From: Branchiostoma floridae
Taxonomy: Eukaryota; Chordata; Leptocardii; Amphioxiformes; Branchiostomatidae
Direction of reading: 5' to 3'
NCBI RefSeq assembly: GCF_000003815.2
Contig: NC_049980.1
Location: forward strand, 30,331,609 to 30,395,608
DNA length: 64,000 nt
A program made the translations under genes and the position numbers. The notes below the pieces were generated by a model. It searched no databases and had not been told where the DNA came from. It was given only the letters and a program-made list of their open reading frames with translations. Every line of letters starts with the position of its first letter. The stretch's first letter is position 1. Below are positions 21,405 to 64,000 of the stretch, in pieces.

Positions 21405-23039
21405 ACACGCACACACAGACACTCACACACAATTGAACGACAGAACACCAGTTTAGTTTTTTAGTGAAGTGAAAATTATATTTTGAACATTTCCATGGAA
21501 GCTTGCAGCACACCAACGTCCTTGAGCACACGGAGGTAATGCAAACCTCTCGGCAAAGTGCGTCTTCAAATCAAGATTCAAGAACCGGCGTGTCCGGTCC
21601 TGTCCTACAAAATAACTAAAAAATGAAAAAAAAAATTCGTTCTCCGCTATTTGTAGAAAACAATTTCATATTGCCGTGAATTTTGTAACAGAATCTGCAG
21701 TTCGCAATTCACTAGGCTTCGTAACATCAAGGAGGTTAAAGAAAGAGCTTGGTAACATTACACACCCAAGCGTTTGATGTGCTATCGGCTTGCATACGCT
21801 AGACGAAAAAACTCAACTTTTGGCGCCCTTGGTAGAAAAATGAAAACGGTTCAATACTACAAAGAAACTATCAAAGAAGCACAGTAGTAGATCAAACTTT
21901 TGTGAAGTAGGGGGTCAGATATGTAGTGTTGTTACCTGACAGCGGAACCGGCTGAAACCGGTTTTCTCTTTTGTTTACAAAAGACGCCATTTTACTATTT
22001 GGGACCTCGTTCAAAATTTCTAGAATAAGCTTAACTATGGGAGAAAGTGTAGCTGCGAAAGTGCACTAAAGATCTTGTAGAATTATTGGTAGCTTAAATC
22101 TTGCAGACACAACAAACTGTACAAATAATTTGCTACAGCCGATTCTCTCTCAAATTTCGCGCCCGGGACGACAACAATGGGGCCACGCCAGCTCATTTCC
22201 ATATCACTGCCGTCACAGGTAAGTTGTTGTTGTAAGAACGTACGGAGGCGAGAACAAACCGCTCTGATGTTCGCCGACAACCTAATTATAAGTCTAGAGC
22301 ATAGCTATTCTTCCACGTGAAAATCTGAACAAAACGTACGATTCGTATTTTGAGCCATATCTACCGATAGTTTACACTTAAGCTGACCAAAAAAACTTCA
22401 TCGTGAAGAAAAAACTATCGCCGCCATCTTGGAGAAAAATCAATCGATTCTCTTCTATCGCTGTGGAACTATGGGACAAAACGTAGTGAAAATGTGACAA
22501 AATTAGCTAAAATGCCGAAGACACTCAAAACTGCATAAGGTGAAATATTCTTATAGGTCCTGAAGTCTAAAGCATAGGTCAAAGCTTTGCCAGGTGCGTA
22601 AAATAGAGCATTAAATTCAAAGTTCAAAGTTCAGTGACCCAAAACGACCTCCAATACGCACATGGAACAGCGGGCGATTTGAAGCGTTTTGCACATCGTC
22701 ATCCCAAATAATTGAGATATTTTTAAGGCGAACTAATGTAATTTTCGTGTGCATATATTTTTTTCCTGATGTGATAATCATATCGTGCTTTATATTGGAT
22801 GAAATTTGTGTTGTTTTTTTCACACCGCCACGGCTCGCGCGGGCCGGTTTGTGGGCGGAGCACTCTGGCTTGACAACGCGGATAATACCCTAGCAACGTG
22901 ACCACCGTGTCAAGTCAAGGACATTTCCTGGTGATCATTCCTTAATTCAGTTCTGAGTGCAGACACTGCTATCATAGACTCCTGTTGTATTCACTACCAG
23001 TGCTTTGTACAGCCGTGAGGTATATTACGGTTTAGCAAA

Positions 23040-57330
<34,291 letters not shown>

Positions 57331-57925
57331 TGTTTAAGGCACTAATGATAATTATAACGATTGTGCTTTCCTCTCCAAAGACCCTTTGTCATAGAATGAA
57401 TTTTTTTTTTTTTTTACTTTTACACACAGATGTAGATTCGTTCATTGGGAACATTAACTTTTCATTAACCAAATGCCATGTTGTATGTCATCTTAAGCGT
57501 AATTAATGGTGAAAGATTAGTGAATTGTATTATTTTATTGCATTTAACTTCGATTAAAAATCAGAAAAGATTGTAAACTGAGAGGTTTTTTTTTTCAAAT
57601 GAACAGTAAGAAAAGGTAGGAATATGCTCAACGTCTATTGGTTTATACTATGGTGGTGGATCATGCGTTCTATTTTGACTTAGCGAGGTACACCACGGGG
57701 CAATGGTAATGGCCAGAACTGCACATCTTTTATTCAGATACACGTTATTTTTAGGGTGCGTTAGGTGTTCCATACATCTCATTGGGCAAAAGCTTATCGT
57801 GCAGATCACAGTTCGTTAGTGATGGAAGCAGCATGTTCAGCATTTTCTTTGAAAAATATATACATGTATGCCTGACGAAATAATGATTCAACAGGCACGC
57901 AAGAGACATTAGATTCATTTGATGT
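57331..57925. other. 3' intergenic spacer between convergent genes, unit 2
   Basis: Almost identical to 9430-10024. ATTAAA at 57553-57558. Confidence 0.6.
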
Positions 57926-58050
57926 TTTATTCGTGAGACTCCAACCCAGTGCCGAATCTTAACACAATTGGGAGAAATTGCAGTGGCGCCTGGTGGAGTT
58001 GATGCAATGTGTTGATATCAACGACAGTCTGCTCATCAATGGTGAGGTAT

Positions 58051-60062
58051 CTACCAGCAGCCGCTGACGTAGCTGGAGGTGCTGCCCTGGCAGTTGTTTT
58101 GCCAGCCATACCTGTAAGAGAGTTAGAGTGTGTTAATTTCTTTGTCTGCCTTGTGTGATGACTTGGATGCTTTATTAGTCCAATAGCTGACATACAAAAC
58201 TGCCCATTAGCTGACATACATGCCAATTAGTGATGATGCGCATCTGAAGCACACACATACCCATTCTACTCTATCTTTTTGCTGAAATTCCGTTGTCTTT
58301 TTGCTGAAATTCCGTTGGCATTCGAAACAATGGCTTTTCCCCCAACCTACCATGTAGGAGGCCGCAATAATACACATTCCCAGAGTCAATGCAGTACTTT
58401 ATAGCTCTGACCTTCCACAAATCTTTCCTTTCCATGATGAATTCTTGCCCCACATTAGTCAAGGTAACCTTTTACTAAATGAAAGAAAAAAATCTACCTA
58501 TAGTAGACAAAAGCTTCAGTGGTACTAAGTATCCTAATCAAATAATGAACACGGTATAGATTAATGAAAAGAGTAAAATTTACTCCTTACTGCTACAACA
58601 GAAATGTAAACTCACCAGGCAGAGAATCCATGACGCTGGTAGATCAGCTTGGCACACCTGACGTCATCAGCGATGTTGTTGTCACGGAGGTCTGGGTTAG
58701 AGAGGAGACAAAGTGGTCATTAAAAATAGGGACCAGTGCTAACACACGGGATAGGACTTAGCATTTTATATGTTGGGCAGTATTATATACGTAACATAAG
58801 GTAAAAGGTAGCCTCATAACCTGAGGCCGTAGGGGCAGGGGGTTGTTATTAACTGTGCCTATGCATATGGCATGGTATTGGAAGACGTAGCCCAACCTTC
58901 TTTTTCCACAACACGTAACATAGCATTCATATAAAATCAAATTCTCATATAAAGCATGATTATATTTTCAAATTTCTATATACTATGTACTAGTAGCTAT
59001 GCACTCGATGAAGCTCCGGAATACCATAAAGCTGAAAGCCAATGCAGGAACGGCATCCACTTCTTTCTACAGTTACCACTGTATTGTGATGTTCAGATAA
59101 TTAACATGTTGTATACTTACTGGAGCAGGAGACGCCACAGTCATTGTGTGGTCCACCGTTGTCGCACCAGTAGTGATCGTTGATCTGGAACAGCCCGTGG
59201 TCGTAGGATCCGTCCCAGTTGGGGCCGCCTCTGGCTCCAGTCCTGAATGAACTCTCGTGCTGAACCAGACAGATCCCTGTGGGAACATCACAACTCGTTC
59301 TTCATCAATTGTCATCATTGTGTTGCACTGTCTGTGCAGTTATCACCCCTCCCCTCCCCTTTTTTAACATTGCGGAGACATCACACTAGTACTTCATGTA
59401 AGGATACTTCACCTTTATCCGCAAGGCAACCTATATTCGTTCCATCTAAAAGCAGGGTATTCCGGAATATCTAGTCGATAAACGGTGGTTTTATTTTCAA
59501 AATATTGAAATTTTGTAGTACAATTGAGTACAAATTACTACATTGAGTAGCCAAAGAGCTAAAGGACAGCAATTCATTATGATCATCAGGAACTGAAAAA
59601 AAGTGGGTCAACTAGCTCTTGTTATAAGAAACACACATATGACAGAGGCTATGGACAAGCTTATTCAGAGACTGTGAATAGCTAGGTTTTAGCTGAGCTT
59701 CCTCACATCGTCGTTCTGGGTCGTCGGAAGGCATGAAACGGTGGGATACGTCTGGTGTGTAGGCTTTTCTAGATAACAATGACGAAACGCTGGAGTGACT
59801 AAGGACAGAAATCGCTTGAGTCGAGGGGAAAACTGATCTAAAGGACCTCTGTAGATGACCTAAGTTGTCAGGTAGCAACGTGGCAGAGAGGTAGTCTCTA
59901 GTTACTGTAGAATAATTTTGAAACTGGGTACTTACATTCGCCGGCCTGAGATCGGGAAGTCAGACCGCGAGACACAAGCTCGTTGGCCAGTTCACAGCGC
60001 TCGTAGGTCTTGGCATGCGCCGTGCACACCAGCCCCATCACTAGTACCACAGCCAGGAACAT
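58051..60062 (-). CDS. C-type lysozyme, copy 2
   Basis: Same four-exon structure as copy 1: 60062-59936, 59276-59121, 58691-58616, 58111-58051 (TAG), giving 139 residues. Signal peptide, both catalytic acids (QHESSF; DGSYDHG) and eight cysteines are intact. The coding differences I noticed against copy 1 are mostly silent. A 10-bp deletion just upstream of the ATG shortens the 5' UTR relative to copy 1. TATA box at 60143-60150; AATAAA at 57926-57931. Confidence 0.93.
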
Positions 60063-60142
60063 CTTGGAGTCTGTACTGAACACAGTGTGTCTGAGCTAGT
60101 CTTGAAGATCGGTGGACGAGTTCTAGTGGTGACAGCGCCATG

Positions 60143-60150
60143 TATTTATA
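60143..60150 (-). promoter_or_regulatory. TATA box of lysozyme copy 2
   Basis: TATAAATA on the minus strand, 80 bp before the ATG. Confidence 0.7.
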
Positions 60151-61984
60151 CGTACCAGCGACCTTCATTTGACCGCGGTCCGGATCTTTGCACAGTTCTA
60201 TTATTGTACCGAACAAACGGAAACTATGAAGGCAAATTTGGTTGGCCAATAAAAGGTGACCTCAAGGTCATTATCATACGTAATACCTATAGCTGTCACA
60301 TTTATAGTTTTAAAGTCACGTATTTTAACGGTAATCTCCAGTCAGATTTACCATTGGCATAAGATAGTGTCAAAGCTGGTGAAGGAGTAAAGCTGACCAA
60401 AGGGACTCATCAGCCACTGGGAGACAAAAACACTCTAATAAAAACATTTCTTTCACCAAGCTGAATATTCTCGGACATGTTTACAATTTTGGCATATGAT
60501 TCTCGTGATGACTTTCCGAAGTAAAATAATGTCAACATTTCAATCGTACATTGGCACGTAGATTTCAACATAGGCGCAATGCTACAGTTCTCTTTACAGG
60601 TTCTTCTCGGTTTACCTTGGGTAGCCTTAACCCTTGTCCTACTGAGGATTTTTTTAACCAATTGAACCCCCTTAATCTGGCAAATTATTCCATTTCAGTA
60701 CAGTAAAATTTACTTCCCCAATTTTGCTCTGCCGCATTAAGTTAGAAATGCCCCAAACCCGTTAAGATACTGGGCCCACATACAGGCATTATATTTGTGC
60801 ATCCCGTGTATAAATATACGGGCTCAGCAAGACAAGTGAGCAAGGTCAGCCACGCGCAGAAGGGCTGTACCTTGAGTTAGGTCAAGCAGCAGGTCACGCT
60901 ATACCACTGAGTGACATCTTTATGTGTTGCCGAGTTCTTCCCTTCGCAAGCTAAGACAAACATCTATGAACACGTGTTTCTCAGCTAGCGTGGGATCAGC
61001 AGCAGCTGCTTCGGATGTGTAGGCTAGAACTATGCAGGTTTGTTTGTTTGTTAATTTCAATCTCCAATTCCTGTGACACGGAGCTATTACTTATGATTAT
61101 CTCATGCTGCCGTAGGATTTGCTTGGAGATAAAATTGACTCCCCCTTTTCACTCGGATGTCTTTATAGCATCGCATCTAGCATCGAACAGCGTATGGCTA
61201 ACGTGATCACTCGAATTCCTCCCTCAAAGAAAAATAAATAGTTTCTCAAACATTTTACTCACATTTAAGATATATGTGGTGTCAGTTGAATGTGGTCAAC
61301 TAAGGGGAGTTAAATATGTCTACCCCTACCAGTCGAACCAGTTTAGAACGCCTTGGGATGCCAAACTCTACTGGATCATGAAATTACATAAAAGAAGTTT
61401 TCATATATATCTCACTCATGACCCATTTTGATCTTTGCCATTCATGTCTTGCAAAGGCACGATGTTAATTCGTCTTGCGGCCCTGGGGTGAACTGTTATT
61501 TAATAGGACCTGAAGACGTCGTCTCTTTACTCTCTTGAGACTTGCAAAGAAAGCTGAATAAATTTGAGCATTTACCACTATGTTTTGATCAAGTAATTCT
61601 TTTTCAGTGACATTTGTACGTAGGAGATTCTACCCTATGATCAATCCAAAATCCCTTACCATTTCTATGTTCCATCTATGACTACACATTTAGCACGTTA
61701 TGCGTTGTACACATTTCATATGTGAGAAGATAATGCAATCGAGCAAACTGAATGACTTTTCGTTGTTAGTGGAAGTAGCTCATTTAGCACGTTCTTAACC
61801 CACGACACTATATCGCTTATGATATACCAACTCCAATGACACGCAAGAAATATTTGATTGATGTTTTATTCACGTGACTCCAATCCATTGCCGAATCACA
61901 ATCAGAGGAAATAGCAGTGGCATGTGGTGGAGTTGGTGCGATGTGTTGATATCAACGACAGTCTGCTCATCAATGGTGACGTTT

Positions 61985-63175
61985 CTAGAAACAGCCGCTG
62001 ACGTAGCTGGAGGTGCTGCCCTGGCAGTTGTTTTGCCAGCCGTACCTGTAAGAGAGTTACAGTTTGTTTATTTGTTAGTGCCGATGTTGATGGCAATCTC
62101 TAACATATGTATTTCTGTTTTTGTTTGTTTGTTTGTTTGTTGTATTGCATACCAAGTAATTACAAACCGTCTTATGGCGTGACACATCAGGTTTGTACTG
62201 AATAGTAGAAGCTGCATATCCTGACAATCAACGTGCTACTTAACGCCCCTAACGAAAGCTACATACTCATTTTTACCTGTGTTAAGTGAGTCGAGGACAT
62301 TAACATCAATGTTTCAGGATTCAGTTGCCAAACACAGACTTGCAGGTCTACATACGGTGCGTTTATTCATTTCATTACAAAACAAGCTCTATACAAAATG
62401 TCACCCAGATCTTGAATTACTATGTGGTTGAATAGTTAGCACTATGTATATATATGTCGTGTTCATCTTTTGTAATGAAATGTATTTGCTAATGGAGCAA
62501 TTCTTAAAACAATGACTAACATGCAATTCAGCAAATGGCTGCGGGGTGTTTGGCATACTTCACTATACTTTAAATTGAAGTGTATTGTTGGCAAGAGGAA
62601 ATAAAACCAAGTTATCAACTCACCAGGCAGAGAAGCCGTGACGCTGGTAGATCAGCTTGGCACACCTGACGTCATCTGCGATGTTGTTGTCACGGAGGTC
62701 TGGGTTAGAGAGGAGGTAGAAATAGAAATGGGTTAACTACAAAGATGCAAATATTATGTAAATTCACCGATAACATGTGATTTGATGTAACTGTTGTAAT
62801 TGTAAGGTTCATCAACATCATGCGTACGCAACATTGCATTCACATTTCCAGATAAATTCACATATTAAATAGCATTCATAAAAGCCGATGACAACTGTAA
62901 TACCATAAAAGATGATTTTAGACAAAACAGCGGAACAACGTTCACTGCAGTCTATAACTTCCAAGTTTTTTTTTTTTGTTGATGCTTTGCATGTTTTATG
63001 CTGCATTAGCAATGCTTACTGGAGCAGGAGACGCCACAGTCGTTGTGTGGTCCACCGTTGTCGCACCAGTAGTGATCGTTGATCTGGAACAGCCCGTGAT
63101 CGTAGGACCCGTCCCAGTTGGGGCCGCCTCTGGCTCCAGTCCTGAAGGAACTCTCGTGCTGAACCAGACAGATCC
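61985..63175 (-). CDS. C-type lysozyme, copy 3 (exons 2-4 only)
   Basis: Exons 63175-63020, 62699-62624 and 62045-61985 have the same lengths and phases as in copies 1 and 2. They encode ICLVQHESSFRTGARGG, DGSYDHGLFQINDHYWC, LRDNNIADDVRCAKLIYQ and YGWQNNCQGSTSSYVSGC, ending in Phe then TAG instead of Trp-stop. Catalytic Glu and Asp are present. Exon 1 with the signal peptide was not found before 64000 and presumably lies further right. Introns are strongly diverged from the other two genes. AATAAA at 61865-61870. Confidence 0.88.
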
Positions 63176-63179
63176 CTGT

Positions 63180-64000
63180 AGGAACATCACAACTCATTCG
63201 TCATCAATTGTCATCATTGGTGTCGCACTGTCTGTGCGGTTAGTTCTTTGATTTCTTTTGGAAGATCACACACTCACGCTCATAACATATGTCTGTGTGT
63301 CATCAATTCGAAGGGCAATAGATTGAAACAAAAATAGACCAGCACTGAGCAATGTAAGATGAACCGCATAGTAAATCATATTGCATGTTCTTTAGTCAGT
63401 TCAAAGTAAATTTACGTTCAATCATAGCTTAAGAGGTACACATGATCTACGAAGAGTTAAAGTGGAGAAAGCTATGATCAGAAGCTAACTAGAGAATCAT
63501 GCGACCTTTACAAGATATCCATCACCGATGCTTGACGAAGGCTGTGGACCAGACACGCAGAGGCGGCGGGTACAACGTCCAGTTGATGAGCTTCCACATA
63601 TTGTTTCATACTGCCGGCGTATATAGCGAAGGCTAGTGTGACAATATACCTCCAATGTGTGTATATATACGTAGCCGCCTTCGCAGATTTCTAGATTCAT
63701 CGCTGGATTCTGTCTTTTCGCAGGATCGCTGATTCGCAATTTTCAACATGGAATTAGGTTCTCTAAGGTAGTTGTATACATTAGAGAACCTCTCAGTCAG
63801 TTTCTGCCCACTCTGCAAAGGAGGCTATAATTTGCGGTCTGCTCCCAAAAGACTATGGTGCAAACGTATACTAGACAGTATTTGCCATCTTTTGTCAAAG
63901 GGAAACTAATAGGAAGAAGAAGAAAAATGTGAAGGACCTCCACAGGGTTTCCCCGATGGCCAGGAGGCGCTGACGCAGAGATGGTTTGATTGACCAGCCT
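63180..64000. other. Intron/flank of lysozyme 3, nothing recognised
   Basis: No lysozyme first exon, transposon end or other gene could be supported here. Confidence 0.45.

Larger units (their letters stand above)
20263..23039. other. Upstream region of receptor copy 2
   Basis: No gene recognised. It contains a (CA)n tract (20741-20779) and a (CT)n tract (21371-21401). The DNA after each tract (20780-20950 and 21430-21615) is loosely similar, sharing CGGCGTGTC, which suggests an old local duplication. The last few hundred bases are the presumed promoter and 5' UTR of the receptor. No clear TATA box is visible. Confidence 0.45.

Noticed and set aside
22155-22220. Small plus-strand ATG exon ending at CAG|GTAAGT
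   Set aside because: Phase 0 does not fit the receptor exon 2 acceptor, and there is no further evidence.

Overview
The window is animal nuclear DNA. Genes are built from short exons with GT/AG introns, intergenic space is packed with hairpin MITEs, tRNA-derived SINE pieces, LINEs and CA/GT microsatellites, and the two gene families present (adhesion GPCR and c-type lysozyme) are metazoan. The protein families, the CR1/L2-like LINEs with an esterase-bearing ORF1 and the repeat style suggest a lancelet (Branchiostoma). This is recognition, not a database match.

Layout. Positions 840-9429 (+) hold the 3' part of adhesion GPCR copy 1: HRM, GAIN/GPS, seven-TM and tail, 15 exons, all in frame. 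A c-type lysozyme gene (10150-12125, -) follows tail to tail. Next comes a nearly complete LINE (12997-19645, -) with two long ORFs and a 6-bp target-site duplication. After an upstream region of about 2.8 kb, adhesion GPCR copy 2 runs from 23040 to 57330 (+). I could assemble 24 exons with consistent splice phases from start to stop, predicting about 1,148 residues: signal peptide, EGF, a GCW-type cysteine module, a Thr-rich stalk, Ig, SEA, HRM, GAIN/GPS, 7TM and tail. A second lysozyme (58051-60062, -) and a partial third (exons 2-4, 61985-63175, -) follow.

The window is therefore a segmental duplication. About 470-20262 is paralogous to about 46715-61590, each unit being the 3' half of an ADGRF-like receptor plus a convergent lysozyme. 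The two units differ by datable insertions: a SINE, a MITE and the LINE in unit 1, and a 2.6-kb repeat-rich insertion plus an expanded GAGT satellite in unit 2. Identity is patchy. Some introns are strongly diverged, while one intron and the whole tail-exon/lysozyme block look almost identical, which suggests gene conversion or a recent second exchange.

The long 5' introns of copy 2 carry most of the mobile elements: LINE relics, a deleted mariner, several TIR/hairpin MITEs, and a pair of inverted element copies flanking one Ig exon. They also hold a set of minus-strand, coding-looking exons (39.9, 32.5 and 28.9 kb, possibly 29.3 kb) that may be alternative first exons of an unrecognised nested gene.

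The receptor and the secreted lysozyme probably have separate functions. They are linked here by duplication history and convergent arrangement, not by any visible shared pathway.
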